Assembly (NCBI RefSeq): GCF_000002235.5
Contig: NW_022145599.1
Location: 1,486,230 to 1,550,229, forward strand
DNA from: Strongylocentrotus purpuratus
Lineage: Eukaryota > Echinodermata > Echinoidea > Camarodonta > Strongylocentrotidae
Reading direction: 5' to 3'
DNA: 64,000 nucleotides
The notes under the pieces were generated by a model that saw nothing but the letters and a program-made list of their open reading frames with translations, was not told the origin of the DNA and ran no database searches. This document shows, one piece after another, positions 50,512-62,760 of the stretch (position 1 is the stretch's first letter; every line of letters starts with the position of its first letter). Position numbers and translations under genes: made by a program.

Positions 50512-51717
50512 AAAATGTTGTAGTTATTTTTTCCTGGGCCTCTAGCAGGAGGGTGTTTGTATGCCAGATTTACTCTATACTGCAAACGCCACTGATTCAT
50601 CTTCCATTACAAAATCCCTCGGATAGGACTAGAAACAGTAAGCTGAGGCCTTATTTAATTAAACAGCATGTTGACTGAGTTTAATACAGTCGGTCTTTTA
50701 CAGCCCTTCTTTTATATCTTTCTTTCTAAGCGCATAAAGACACTACGGCAGTGATATGTTAAAACACTGTTAAAAAGCATTATCGCAACTCCAGATGTCT
50801 ACCAGCCGAGACATAAACACCAATATCACCATATAGCCAAATTATTCATAATGTTACCTTACCCTTCAACGTATTAAAGACATAACAAATTATGTCTAAA
50901 AGTCTAAGGGAAGAAAAATGTTTCATAGAGTTAACATAACGTGGCTGAAAAATGGGATAAGATAAATAAAGCGATCTGTATGAACAGGTATACCAATTGT
51001 CTTTTCTCTTCATGTCCTTGTTTTGGCATTCAAAGTCAATCAAAAGAAATGCGAGTATAAATGCATAAATCCTGTATAGGTTCCTCCTTCACTATTCAGC
51101 AAACAACCTCATTTGTTCCATTCCACATTTTTTTTCTGTTATTGAAACCTTGAAGGCGACCTTTACCTTTTATTATTGAAAACCGAAATAAATTTTCATT
51201 AGTTTTATTTCATTTTCATCTTGGAGGGCTCTCAGTATAAACGATAGCCATACGTCAAGCATTTGCGCACTGCGTACTCTCCTCAAGAATCCTAGGTATT
51301 AGAATCTTTTTCACAATATACGATGAAGGAATTTTGAAGAGCATAAAAAGGATAGGTTGCTCTATGGGATCAATTTTAAATGTATCGCATGTTCTGTTAG
51401 TCAGTAAGAATAAAATGACAGCCATGCAAAATTGATATGGACGACGACATCAATCCGACTGTAAAAGCTATCACTTAACATTCCTTTTATTTACATATTT
51501 TGAAGAAAAAAATACCTTTTAATGGGCGCTTCTTCAGAATTATCTATACTGCTGTTACTTTTGTTATTTCTTTACATATATCACAGAGGCGATATAGGTT
51601 TGTGGCAACCTGCATTGTTAATGACATCAGAATTTTACGAGAGCAGTAATATTTTTATAGTATTTTTTAATAATCGGGACACGTTATGCATATACAGAGA
51701 GTAATTTAATTGGGTGA
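50512..51717. other. 1.2 kb AT-rich DNA without recognised features
   Basis: Nothing recognised beyond short AT-driven open frames. Confidence 0.55.
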
Positions 51718-51780
51718 AAGAGAGAGAGAGAGGAGGAGGAGGAGAGGGGAGAGGGAGAGAGAGAGAGAGAGAGAGAGAGC
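51718..51780. repeat. (GA)n/(GGA)n microsatellite
   Basis: GA repeats interrupted by GGAGGA and GGGGAGAGGG. Confidence 0.92.
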
Positions 51781-51789
51781 CAATAATGG

Positions 51790-52060
51790 CTAACAATTTA
51801 TTTATATGACAACACCCTTGAGAGGATGATAAGGTACACTATCTCTCCCATCATGTAACTATTGAAGATATGACTGCTTTTTAGTGGATCCCCTCATTTC
51901 CTCAGAAATTAAGAATTTCTTGTAATAATTTTGTTATGTGCAAAGTGTATTTGTATAGTTACCAGAAAAAATGAATTATGTATGATAATATGTAACTTCC
52001 TTTGTTTATCTTTTTGTTGGAAATGAAATAAATATGACTTGAATTGAATTAAATTGAATA
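51790..52060 (+). mobile_element. Probable LINE 3' untranslated tail
   Basis: Ends in AATAAATATGACTTGAATTG followed by AATTAAATTGAATAG, a degenerate short-repeat tail after an AATAAA, typical of LINE 3' ends. No reverse-transcriptase sequence is recognised upstream, so only the tail would remain. It could instead be a gene's 3' untranslated region. Confidence 0.35.
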
Positions 52061-53310
52061 GTGAATATAACTATATCCGTATAAATCAATTCATGTCTAG
52101 ACCTGAGAAGTTGTTTTGCTATTTCACTTAATATATTCCATTAGCCATTATTCGTCATATTTTTTACAAGCCAATGATTTGTCAAAAACAACACACACTT
52201 TGGGGCTGGCTTGACAAACAATCTGTCAGTCTAAAAATCATCGGATGCATTGTTCCCGATTTTTCGGGTATTCTTGTATTTCAATTTTTATTTAGGAAAT
52301 TGCTAAACGAATTCGATATACTACCAGAGGCACTATATTCGGTCCAACAATAACATCGAAGCTCCCTGAAGCTTTCTTTCTCAATACTCAATTAATCATA
52401 AATTCATTTCACAGTGTGCTGTATAACCCTAAAGGCTGATAAAATCATGGAAAATGTCAACCATAAAGAAGATTATGTATTTGTAAAATTTTCTCTAACA
52501 TTGTTGAATATATGAGAAGAAACTAGATAACATTATGTATTGTGATTATTGGAAATTGAAACGTTTTTTTAAATATGACAATAGCCTAGATTATTGGTTG
52601 TTGAATTGTCATGCACTTATCACTTACTAATTTCATACTGCTGGTAAATTGATACACCCAGTTGGGTTTATTGCAAAAGTTTCACAGACTGCTTCCCGCC
52701 ACCCCCCCCCCCCCACCACCACCACCACCACCACATACATACACCCTCCATGCAGCCATGTCCCCTCTCCTGAAATGAAGATTCTTAAGCGCATATCTGC
52801 ATGAAATGAATGCGCGCAGGGAGGCCGTTAGTGCCATGGATAATACTTAGTTTCTAAAGGTTTTTTTGTTTTCCATTTTCGGGCAGCTGACAATTTTTAG
52901 CCCTTATATATAGGATTTTATTGAAATCAAAACATCAAAAACCAAGAGCAAACAGTCCAAAGACTGACAACTGTCTTGCGTACAAAAATATAATTTAAAT
53001 CAAATATACATAATAAAATAGTAGTAATGAATAAATACATAAGTTACATAAGTTAAAATATCAAATAACTAAACTATTATCAATAAATATTGCAAAAAGG
53101 ACATATAAACAATAAGTATACATCATTACAATTACGTCAAAAGAGGGCTCTCGAGCTGTGCAAAATCTAAATCAGGTACAGACCGAGAGTCCAATAAAAG
53201 AAAATTAAAATGCATAAGACTGGGTTTAAAAAAGATCAATAGTGAAAGGAGGGGAATATGTCAGCTAAAGAATAATTTTTTAAATTTAAAGTATTGAGAA
53301 GGTACAAGTA
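52061..53310. other. 1.2 kb AT-rich DNA with a C run and (CCA)n
   Basis: A C run of about 14 is followed by CCA repeats at 52699-52734. Around 52905-53100, sequence beginning ATAGGATTTTATTGAAATC may be a LINE-like 3' end on the minus strand; not certain. Confidence 0.45.
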
Positions 53311-53633
53311 ACATACAATAAAGAAATTCCCAAGAGAGCATAGTAAGAGAATAGAGTAAGATAGAGGAAGAGAGAGGGAGAAAATAAGAAAGGAGAGGAG
53401 AGAGGGAGAGAGAGAGAGAAAGAGAGAAGGAAGAGGATAGGAAGAAAGTTAGGGAAATATCAATACCATCTGTAGAATTTGTAAAAACAGTCCAGGTATT
53501 CAACATTGTAGACATCATTGCAATTAACCCGAAATACATGAAACATACAATAAAGAAATTCCCAAGAGAGCATAGAGAGAGAAAAGAGTAAGATAGGAGA
53601 GAGAGGGAAGAAAAGAAAAGGAGAAAGAGAGAA

Positions 53634-53678
<45 letters not shown>

Positions 53679-53695
53679 AGGAAGGGGATAGGACT
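53311..53695. repeat. Tandem duplication of about 232 bp ending in (GA)n tracts
   Basis: ACATACAATAAAGAAATTCC followed by CAAGAGAGCATAG occurs at 53311 and 53543. Each copy is followed by a GA-rich tract that ends GAAGGAAGAGGATAGGA or GAAGGAAGGGGATAGGA. The unique spacer at 53452-53542 is present only once. Confidence 0.8.
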
Positions 53696-54036
53696 TTTTA
53701 CAAAATTGTGTAGCCTCGGACTTGTCGAAGTATTGTATTGATTAATTTCTTTGTTTGCATGTAACCTGTCCCCTTGGGGAGTAAGTTTGAATAGATATAC
53801 AGATGGTTTTAAATCATTCTAGGTCAGTGTTTATTTTAATCAGTTTGGCTATTTGTCTGTCTGACTGTCTATGTTTTTGTTTGTTTGTGTCTGTGTGTGT
53901 GGGGTGTAGGTTTTTTGTAGGGGGGGGGGGGGGCTTCTTTGATGTCACAATTCACATAATTCTCAATGACTTTCACAAAAATCATTGGAAGGCATTTAAA
54001 ACAACTTTTCCAGAATCTATGTTGATCCACGTGTAG
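53696..54036. other. Short stretch with a G run
   Basis: GT-rich text leading into a G run of about 13 near 53920-53933. No gene recognised. Confidence 0.5.
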
Positions 54037-54200
54037 TTCAGTTCGGTTCAGTTCATTTTATTCAAAACCACACAAAAATGATATAATCTGTTACATACAA
54101 AAGAGACTGTTAAAAGTGCATCAATCAACATATTCTAACTTGATTACATCATAGAAAATCACGTGTACTAAATCAATCCCAAATACTTGATAACTTGAAT
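54037..54200 (-). mobile_element. Probable LINE 3' tail
   Basis: Read on the minus strand it ends GAATAAAATGAACTGAACCG then AACTGAAC, closely resembling the tail at 17641. No coding part is recognised. Confidence 0.35.
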
Positions 54201-54627
54201 CCATACTTATGTCATATTATTATTTAGTTGTCTTTTGAATTGATTTGGCTTTCCTCTATAATTACACATCGTTAATTACGTAAAACGGAGGCATATAATA
54301 CATGTAAATGCATATCTTAATCACTTTAAAATGCTTGCTAGAGACGCCATCATAAATTTAGTTTAATAATTGATGAGGATTTGAAAGATAAGGCCAAACG
54401 GCCTCGTGCTCCGGGCAGTGACCTATTCTACTTCATCGTTTAACTTTTTCTAATGTCCCTATCATATTCACTGCAGTTCCGGCTAGCTCGGTTTCATTTC
54501 ACTTTTAACGGAAAGTAGAAGTATCGATTCTAGATGTTTTTGTGATTTGATCTCGTATGGAATGACAAGGTATATTTGCTGACCTTGAGCATGACACATC
54601 TTCATTGTCACAGTCGTATGATGCCTT

Positions 54628-54629
<2 letters not shown>
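54201..54629. other. AT-rich DNA without recognised features
   Basis: A small palindrome AGGCCAAACGGCCT occurs near 54391. Nothing else. Confidence 0.5.
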
Positions 54630-54674
<45 letters not shown>

Positions 54675-54712
54675 GTCTCCCCCTCTCTCTCCCCCTCTCT
54701 CGCTACCACTAT
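54630..54712. repeat. (CT)n microsatellite with CCCC interruptions
   Basis: CT run followed by CCCTGTCTCCCC and CTCTCTCCCC modules. Confidence 0.93.
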
Positions 54713-55640
54713 AATAGTCTGTCTGATAGTTTCTCTGCCACGTTGTTTACCGGTCCAATTAAAAGTTTGATTCCTCTTTTTCTTTCTAACTTTGTCTCAT
54801 TCTCTTTCTACTTTTGTGCATTTTGATCTAAGCTCATCGAACTCTCTCTTTTCTTACTAAATATATCCATTTCACCCTAGCGCTTCTTCACCCTGAGACT
54901 ATATCCTCCCATCCTCTGTAATCAAATCCCTATTAAGATGACATCTAAAACTCACCATATCCCTCTAGAAAGTCTATTAAAACTTGTTTATCTTAAACTA
55001 CAATTTAATAGATATTATAAAGAATAAAAAGTGATCACGTGGTACACGCATGCTATTTAGAAGAATTATTATTTTGGGTATAGTGCCGCACCTTATCCTC
55101 TAATTTTTGATAAATCAAAAAGCAAAAGATTATAAAACAAGCTGCCTTTTGTCCTTTCTTTTTATATTCTGTAAACACCATTTTTTTGATAAACATTTCT
55201 TTTAGTAGTAGTTGCTGTGAACACATATTCTGGAATTTTCTAAATGAATAAATGTACTGAGACTGTAAATTTGATAATCTGAGTGCCTGAACCATCCATG
55301 TTTAGAAAAGGATAGAAGTAAACTTCCATTTAGGTTTGATACATGCCTCATTATGCAATGACTCTAGAAGAAAAGCCTTTTATAAATATAAGTTGTTTTA
55401 CCACGTAGTAGAAAGATATTACCTTGATAGACATTAATTTGTAACTACGGATAAAATCAATAAGTGATTTCAATTTGCAACTGATTGAAATCACCTAATT
55501 TTATTTATTTATTGAAAATTCTTATCTGATACCGCCCCATCAATGATGAGAGCCAGAAGGATGATACTGCTATGAGAAGGATAGAAGTTTTAAAACAACC
55601 CTTCTCGCTCTCAGCCGACAATTCATCGATTCTAGAAAAT
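54713..55640. other. AT-rich DNA without recognised features
   Basis: No recognised repeat or exon. Confidence 0.55.
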
Positions 55641-55680
<40 letters not shown>

Positions 55681-55925
55681 GGGGGGCGAGGAGGGGATTA
55701 GATCATGTTTGGTATGAGCTCATAGCTTTATAGAGCATGGTTGGAGCAGGGTTCGAGGAAATGTTGTTGAACAGGTGGAATATACAATAACAACATTACC
55801 GAACTAGTAAAAACAAATAGGTCTTTTAAAATTCATACCAGATACAGAGGAGGAGTGTTTCATAAGGCCGGGGGGGGGGGGGGGAGGACTCTTTAAAAGC
55901 CTTTGGGAAGCCTATAGAAGATATG
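55641..55925 (+). repeat. Interspersed repeat R2 carrying its own (GA)n, copy 2
   Basis: Plus-strand counterpart of 35650-35957: (GA)n at 55642-55680, then GAGGAGGGGATTAGATCATG, GAGGAAATGTTGTTGAACAG, GTGGAAT, GAACTAGTA, CCAGATACAGAGGAGGAGTG and TTTCATAAGGCC. Here the last block is followed by a run of about 15 G, where the other copy has only five, so homopolymer growth occurred after dispersal. Confidence 0.8.
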
Positions 55926-58900
55926 GCAGAAATCACTTCTGCGATAGTACAGTCTATCAAGACGAAAGAAAACGAATATTGTAGAAGAGATGGCAATGTG
56001 TTAGAAAAAAAAGTTTTGACAAACGCGACAAGTGCCAAGTTTCACATGTGTTTTTGTTTCCCGCTGGTCTGCGTTTATCACGGTTCAGATATTCTTAATG
56101 CCAATAAACTTACAAAATTCATTAAGATTTCCTTTACGATGAGAGTAAGTGAGATTAAACACATTTATACCAATTCTTTAAAGAATTTGGGTGATATATT
56201 CAACCTTTTACAGTTCTCTGATTATATATACAACGTATCAGTCATTATGCTTATTTCATACCTCTATTACTAAATATTTTGCCTTCTATTCCTTTAGAAA
56301 TTCGTAAGAGATACATTAAACATTTCCATATTTACATGATCGCTGTTCCCATAATTGACATTCATCAACAGATCATTTGCATATATAAAGAACAGGAAGA
56401 ACTTGTAGTTTCAACACATTTTAGTAAAATAAACATATAAAAGATAAACGCGTGGGCTGGAATATTATGCATTGGACAGTGTTACTACAAGGCAAGATCT
56501 TCAATTTCTCTAAACGTCTCATGAAAAAAATGAAAAAGTTTGAATCTGTGGGGAAATGACGGACAAATGTCAATCATGGCATGAAACATCGAGGGGGATT
56601 AACAAACTTTCGCATTTTCTCTCAGGTTCTCGTCAATAATTGTTTTTTTGATACATTAATACGGACCGAAGAGAAATGCCAAACAGGAAATAGAAACAGG
56701 AAACCTTATGAGTGGTTACATGGCTAGGAGGATAGAAGATGTAAATTGAACAGTCCCCTTCCCCCTTTTTATGATCTTCCGTACATTGACATCACAAAAT
56801 TAGCTTCTAACTTCCTATATATAGAATTTCTAAAAGCACTAATGGAGTTTCGTATTCTGCATCGAAGCAAACACTTTTGGGCAGACATGTCACTGTATGT
56901 TATTACCAAAATGAAGAATAGAATTCAAAGTTTAGAACGTAGGAGAATTTTAAAGATAAAAAAAAAAGTAGGGGTGAGGAAAAAAATTGTGATTTTACTA
57001 GAAAAATTGTACTGTGAAACACAAAGTCTATACGTAAGCATGGCAGGTATAACTCTCAGATGAATAAACTTAAGTTCCCTAGATTAAATTCGAATCATTT
57101 ATCAATGTTCATCGATATACCTGGAATAAAAACATGACAGTTCTGATAGCTTCATATGAAAAATCTTTCGTGAGGCTGCCACTTTCTCCCGTTCATGATT
57201 CGTACTTTAATGAGACCTCTCATGTTAGAGAGATGGTTAGATGGAGAGAAAGGTTTGAAGTGCAGCAGTCAATTTCACGTGGTTTCAAACATGAAACGAT
57301 GCATGTATCAAGTGTATGATGTTCGTGAGGATGTTGAGTTGAGTGTATTATCAATCCTTCCCCCTGGGGGACCTGTGGTTCCTATCATCTAGCTCTCCTT
57401 CAGGCAGGTGTGGTCATCTCATATCAACGTCTCAGGGAGAGAGGGGAGAGAAGGGAACTTTTGGTACCGCAGGGATCTAGGGGTAAGGTCCCGTCGCTTT
57501 TACCCCAGCCCCCAGGCATTTTCAAAATGAACAGCGCCCTATTTTCAGTGAAATTTCTTTGGGTCTGATTCGTCGATCGTTCACAGCGGTATTTGATGCA
57601 GTCTCGTCAGTGTATTTATCAAATAAATTTATATTTACTCTTATTCAGCTATAGCGTTGCAAAACTATTATTGATTATCTCTTTTCTTATTAATCTTTAT
57701 GAGCCGCTGTCGTTGGAGAAGCATCAAAGCTGTTTCAAAGCGTTACTGATTAATTTCAAGCCTTCAATACATATCTTGTAAGATCGCTTTTTATTACTTT
57801 CTAACAGTCAGTTGCGGATCCAGGCCTCTATTTGAAGGGGGCACTATTAAAAAAAAGGTATATTTCGATTGTCATAATTATGTGTTTTCTTCACACGTTA
57901 TTTGGGTGCCTAGTTGTTCTTTTATTGATACGGTCCCTTTTCCCCATGAAATTATATAGCGTTTTTTAATATCGAGATCAATCAGAACATGCTTTGTTTT
58001 CTATATCAGAGTTTATTCTTATTTTATTAGATTGTGCCTGCCGAATCATTCACTTTCTAGGTTATCCCAGGGCATGGAAATTTAAAGTTCGTTCAGATAG
58101 GACACGGAAAAACCGCGGCGGCTTTTTATTCATGACGTTTTATAGACAAAACCACGGAGGCTTTTGTTATTATTTTTTTTGCGATGGTAACTGATCAAAC
58201 CTTGATGGTGCCTAGACCCAGTAAGAAGGAGGCAAAGTTTTGTCAACCATAATGGTTATTTTCGTCGAAGTAGTTCAGATGTGTTTTTTATTCTCTGGTG
58301 ATGGTAAGTCACTGAGATGGTGAACGTGTATCCATCACGTGACACTCTCAACGTTGAATTGATAATCCGGTGACATTTGGCGCCCTCTGTGAGATTAATC
58401 AGCATTTCACGATTGATCGGACGAAACATTCACACCTTAAAGGTGAAATTCAAAGACAAATCACAAATATGTCAACTAATGTATCACTAGAAACTGGTAA
58501 GCTAACAAATGGCCATCGTACAAGTTTTAGGTCAACTACATATCGGGTGATTTATAAAAATACAAATACAACCACCTCCATAGCAGCTGGGATATACAAA
58601 AGATTCGCCGGAAAAATAACGATGTTTTAATGACGTCACTATATGGACCAATACTGCCCAAGCAGCCGGCGTCCCATAATTGCAAAGCTATTATTTGTCA
58701 AATTATAATGAGTTTAGTGTATATAAATGTAATGGCATGTCAAACCATTCAAAAGGGGATATGACCCGATTCTGATAACTAAAATCTTGTGCTTGTAGAT
58801 ACACAGGATAGGGGTTAATTAACAATCAAAGAAACCAGACTTTCAAATTGAAATGTCCATACTTTGATCTCACACATCTCAGCATCGTTCGGAGAGCTCT

Positions 58901-60696
58901 TCAGGTGCTATGCCGGGGCTGTATTTAAGCGTTTTGTAATTTATAATAATCATTACTTCGAATGTTTCCAAGCTTTGATATTTGATAACCTTGTCGAATC
59001 AAAGTTTTAACTTTGTAATAATGAAAATAAAGTTAGTTTTTAAAATCAATGAATATCTACTTTAAATCACCTCAAATATAACACATGGGTCCAGAGCGGC
59101 GAGGGAGCATCGCCAAAAGGGGGGAACTAAGAAAGTAAAACAAAAGCTTAGTAAAAAATATCAAATAAAGTTTCAAGCAAGACAAAGACAAGAGTGGCTC
59201 ATATATGAGTAACACACGTATACTTGTTAGCTATTTGTGAGCAAGCTCATTTAGGAAACTATAGCTGACAGTCCCGCTGCCTTCTTTATCAATTTTCAGT
59301 GTCCATTTTTCTCGAATATCAGGTTAATTGGAACGTTTTCATTTAAACATATTTATAAGAAAAATGTTTATTTTCTATGTTGGTTCTCTATATCATTACG
59401 TCACTAATATGACTACCCTGCAGATAAAACTGATCAAATTCTATATCTTGTCGCTTTTCATCTCTTGATGGTTCTGTTAGATTTGATTTTAGGGCTATCG
59501 CTTGACATGCTTGTGATGGTTCATTTTTTAAAGGAAATAATCATATTATTTTTGCACCTTTCAACAACAATTTATTTAATCAACTGATGACAGCTCCTCG
59601 TGCGATGGCAAATACGCCTCCCTACGTAAATTGCCCCTTCAAATTGCTGCTTCCTCCCTGTAGGCGTGTTATTAACCCTGGTGGGATAATTTATGGGCCC
59701 TGTTATTAACCTTATACATATTCAGACATGTTTGTTAATTATGTGCATGAGCAGAATGACTAGGTGAAGGGAGGTTCATTAATACTTTGTTTAATATACT
59801 GTTGCAGCTTTTCGTATGTTGTGAAGTGCAAAAGAGTTTGATTAAAACAGGTAGAATTCCCATTTTGTGATAGCACGTTCTAGCAATTGAAAAACATTAT
59901 TCCCTTCCCTCTTTTAGAAAGAAATTGTCGGTTTATGTGGATAAAGGACTAAAAATGAAAGGATTTACATGTACTTTCAGGAGCCCATATAGGTACTAAA
60001 TTTGCAGAGGGGGCGGTTTTTTTTGGATGGGCGCTTTTTGTCAAAAGAGGGGCAGGCATCATACAATGCCTGTAAAAGTTCCACGGTGATCTTGGTTATA
60101 TTTCGGTGGAAATGCCTACCCGTCTACTCAAGAAAGGGCACCTTGTTTTGTAAAGAACGGGAAGAATCTAACTACATACTAGACGAAGCAGTGCAGTCAG
60201 TTACCCCCGCCCCCCCCCCCCCCCCCGAGGGGGGTCCATTATTCTGTCGCGGGAAAGGCATTTGTTCACTTGTAAGAGACTTTTTTTAGTCGCAGGAAAG
60301 ATAGGCATCAGATATCTGTATTTGGCTTGGCTTTGTTATACTGTGGGCGTTTCATTTTTTTCGATAAGGTACAAAAGTTACATTTTGAAATTTGACGACA
60401 GAATAAGACAAAGGCCCCTCTCCCTTCCACTTCACTTAAAAGGTTGAACAATAAGTTCCTTCATTTCCCATATGAACGCCTCTATATAGCCCTTGACACC
60501 TGTCTGTCGGTGTAAACATGTCTTGAGGTAGCTGGGTCAGAGCTGGGTCGAGGAGTCATTGATCCTCCAGCTCTAACATCCTTCGCAAGGCAGAAAGTGT
60601 CTAATTCTTCTATATTTCTTCATCGGAGAAACAGACAAGAACGGTGATCGCGCCTCTGCTTTCAAAACAACTTGTACTACGATAGAATTACAACTG
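55926..60696. other. 4.8 kb without a recognised gene
   Basis: 57809-57860 has GTTGCGGATCCAGGC followed by GGGGGCACTATT, resembling an end of the CAGTGGCGGATCCAG type of DNA element; no second end was found. 60002-60300 alternates GGGG runs with T runs and contains a C run at about 60209-60226, like the decayed stretch at 30.4-30.8 kb. A TCACGTGAC E-box lies near 58335. Open frames of 60-116 codons (for example 55923-56273, 56746-57063) show no recognised domain. Confidence 0.45.
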
Positions 60697-60800
60697 TAAA
60701 GAGAGAGAGAGAGGGAGAGAGAGAGAGAGACCGAGATAGAGAGAGAGAGAGACAGAGACAGAGAGAGAGAGAGAGAGGGGGGGAGAGAGGGGGAGAGAAT
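60697..60800. repeat. (GA)n microsatellite with GGGGG interruptions
   Basis: GA repeats interrupted by ACCGAGATA, GACAGAGACA and GGGGGGAGAGAGGGGG. Confidence 0.93.
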
Positions 60801-61746
60801 GTAAAAACTACAATGTAAAAAGAACTCGTGCGACCTCATCCCACATCGGAGTACATAATAAATTTGTAATTCTTATTAAAATTATTTTTCCGTAATGTTA
60901 TCTACTTTTGTATACGGACTTGCTGAAAAACAGCTTTGTGGTTGAAGGCAGGTGTTTGTTATTTTTAACACTTTATCGGCATGGATAAAACAAACGAAAA
61001 ACAAAATAGGCACTCGATATCTGAGTGTAGACCTATCGTATTATAGCAAAGACATTTAAGCGTGATAAGAAAATGGTTATAAGTGATCTAATGAGCTTTA
61101 CAGGACTATGACTCAACCCGAATCTATAGTGGCGGATAAGGGATTTTAAAACGTGGTCAGGCATCTTTGACGAGGTATTAACCTGTATACGAATGCGCTC
61201 TGTGGGGTAGCCACATAAAGAGGCAGGATGTGCATCCTGCCCCCCCCCCCCTCCACGCCCCCTCCCCACGCCCCCTACCCTGGTTCGCCCTATCCTAGAT
61301 TCTGAATCTGCAAGAAAGTAGACCTTATGTATTAACCTTGGACTTGTAACATAAACATATTACCTCCCGATCAAACACTGAACACTAATTCTCAAGTGTT
61401 TTCAAGCCTATCTTCCCATACCAGTCGTTCTATTAAAATCCTCTTAAAGCATTCTCCTTGAATCTTGATCTAGAGGCCTGCTTATCCAGAGGCGTGAGAT
61501 GAAGGAGATGGGTATCAAAACATTCAATTTCCGAAGAATCTTTTTTGTAATACACCTGCCTGTTTATTGTGCTGTTTAAAGTCATGAAGTTTAAAGTCAT
61601 GAAGGCTTCATAATCGATAGCAAGCCTCTACTTTATTGCCGCGAAAGTTTCTCCTCTGTAAATCATGTTTGTTGGGGTTTAGTTCATGTTGTTGTTGTTA
61701 TTTGCATAACACAATTTCCTCTGGTATGACATTAATTAATATAATC
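60801..61746. other. AT-rich DNA with a C-rich patch near 61.24 kb
   Basis: A C run is followed by two CACGCCCCCTCCC-like modules at 61240-61276. No gene recognised. Confidence 0.5.
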
Positions 61747-61897
61747 GATAGGAATGAATTCCTTGAATGCTGTGAGCACCGAAATCAGTAGCCTAGTTAG
61801 AGCCGGAGTAATATGGGAGCCCCTTGAGCATATTTCGTGATGGATGTGTAGGCTATGAAACTATCCAATATCACTGTTGTTATTGTTGTTGTTGTTA
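61747..61897 (+). mobile_element. 5'-truncated SINE copy
   Basis: Matches the 3' half of the SINE at 34529-34801 from GGTAGGAAGGAATTCCTT onward: GGAATGAATTCCTTGAATGC, TGTGAGCACCGAAATCAGTA, GCCTAG, then ATCCAATAT. The GCGCTATATAAG motif is altered (GTAGGCTATGAAAC). It ends in a GTT/ATT microsatellite (61875-61897). The tRNA-like head is absent. Confidence 0.75.
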
Positions 61898-62512
61898 CAT
61901 GTTAAAACTGCCAATGTTTTAAAGTCTCTTTTCACATAATACAAGATATTCCATGAACTGCTAACGGGTCTCATTTGGTTAAACCTTGTTCACATAATAT
62001 GCCGCGATAAACCGCCTTGAATAATTACTGCATTAATGAGAGCCATTTTACTAGTACCTTAAATGAAAAGCAACTGGGATGGGGGTTCCATCGCATAACA
62101 AAGGCTACTCACAGTAGTTACTGATATTCTTGAGACAATTCAATTCTTCCAAAAAATAGGATCATTCTCATTTTTGTATGACAACGGATAGCACAGGGCA
62201 AAATTATAGTGTAACAAAGATAATTGAGTTGGCAATTGCTAGATATGACAAGATACATAAAATGTAAAGTGCACTATAAATGTATGTCTTTGAATGTTAT
62301 CGTTTTCTGAGGCAGTTAACCGTATTTGACATGCGGGTAGGTATCACCTCTTTAACACATTGAAGGTATTGTATCCACATATCTTAGTGGAATGTTTTTT
62401 GAGTTGCAAATTAATCAATTTTGTGAATGGGATATGGGGATATTCTTTGTGACTAGTCCTTGGAGGATAAGTTTGTTTATCAGCAAAGGCTAGTGTGACT
62501 GTCATGTAACAA
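61898..62512. other. AT-rich DNA without recognised features
   Basis: No recognised repeat or exon. Confidence 0.55.
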
Positions 62513-62514
62513 TA

Positions 62515-62555
62515 GGGACTTTTAGATTTGCACGAAGACAATGTGGATTGCTACG
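62515..62555 (+). mobile_element. Left end of the TA-flanked MITE seen at 29797
   Basis: Preceded by TA. It reads GGGACTTTTAGATTTGCACG, then ATGTGGATTGCTACG, almost as at 29797-29838. Homology stops abruptly at 62555, where the stem-loop cluster begins. No matching right end is found downstream, so the MITE is broken or has acquired the stem-loop cassette. Confidence 0.7.
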
Positions 62556-62591
62556 CTCTTTCTTGAGGGTGTGTAGTCCTGAAAAAGGACT
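62556..62591 (-). promoter_or_regulatory. Histone-like 3'-end signal 1 (stem-loop + purine element)
   Basis: Minus strand: hairpin with stem AGTCCT/AGGACT (5-nt loop TTTTC), then ACACACC, then CTCAAGAAAGAG. The order and spacing match replication-dependent histone pre-mRNA ends, where SLBP binds the stem-loop and U7 snRNA pairs with the purine element CAAGAAAGA (established). The first stem pair is A-U rather than the usual G-C. The loop is one base long, so binding may be weakened. Confidence 0.5.
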
Positions 62592-62638
62592 GTTGGTTTA
62601 GTCTTGAAAAAGACTGTTGGTGAAAAGGAATCTCGGTA

Positions 62639-62673
62639 ATCTTTCTTGAGGGTGTGTAGTCCTGAAAAGGACT
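62639..62673 (-). promoter_or_regulatory. Histone-like 3'-end signal 2 (best match)
   Basis: Minus strand: CCAAC, then stem AGTCCT, loop TTTC, stem AGGACT, then ACACACCCTCAAGAAAGAT. This has the exact 6-bp stem and 4-nt loop size, an ACA just after the stem where cleavage usually follows, and the CAAGAAAGA element about 9 nt after the stem. A second hairpin (62682-62697) lies 8 nt upstream without its own purine element. Confidence 0.55.
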
Positions 62674-62726
62674 GTTGGTGTAGTCTTGAAAAAGACTATT
62701 ATTTTGGTTATCTTTTGTACACCAAC

Positions 62727-62760
62727 AGTCCTATTCAGGACTACACACCCTCAAGAAAGA
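62727..62760 (+). promoter_or_regulatory. Histone-like 3'-end signal 3 (inverted copy)
   Basis: Plus strand: CCAAC, stem AGTCCT, loop ATTC, stem AGGACT, ACACACC, then CTCAAGAAAGATC. Signals 2 and 3 point away from each other with only about 50 bp between them, so no coding region can lie upstream of both within this cluster. Confidence 0.55.

Noticed and set aside
58375-58390. CTCF-like site (AGAGGGCGC on the minus strand); another AGAGGGCGC near 30984
   Set aside because: Only the core matches and short matches are expected by chance in 64 kb.
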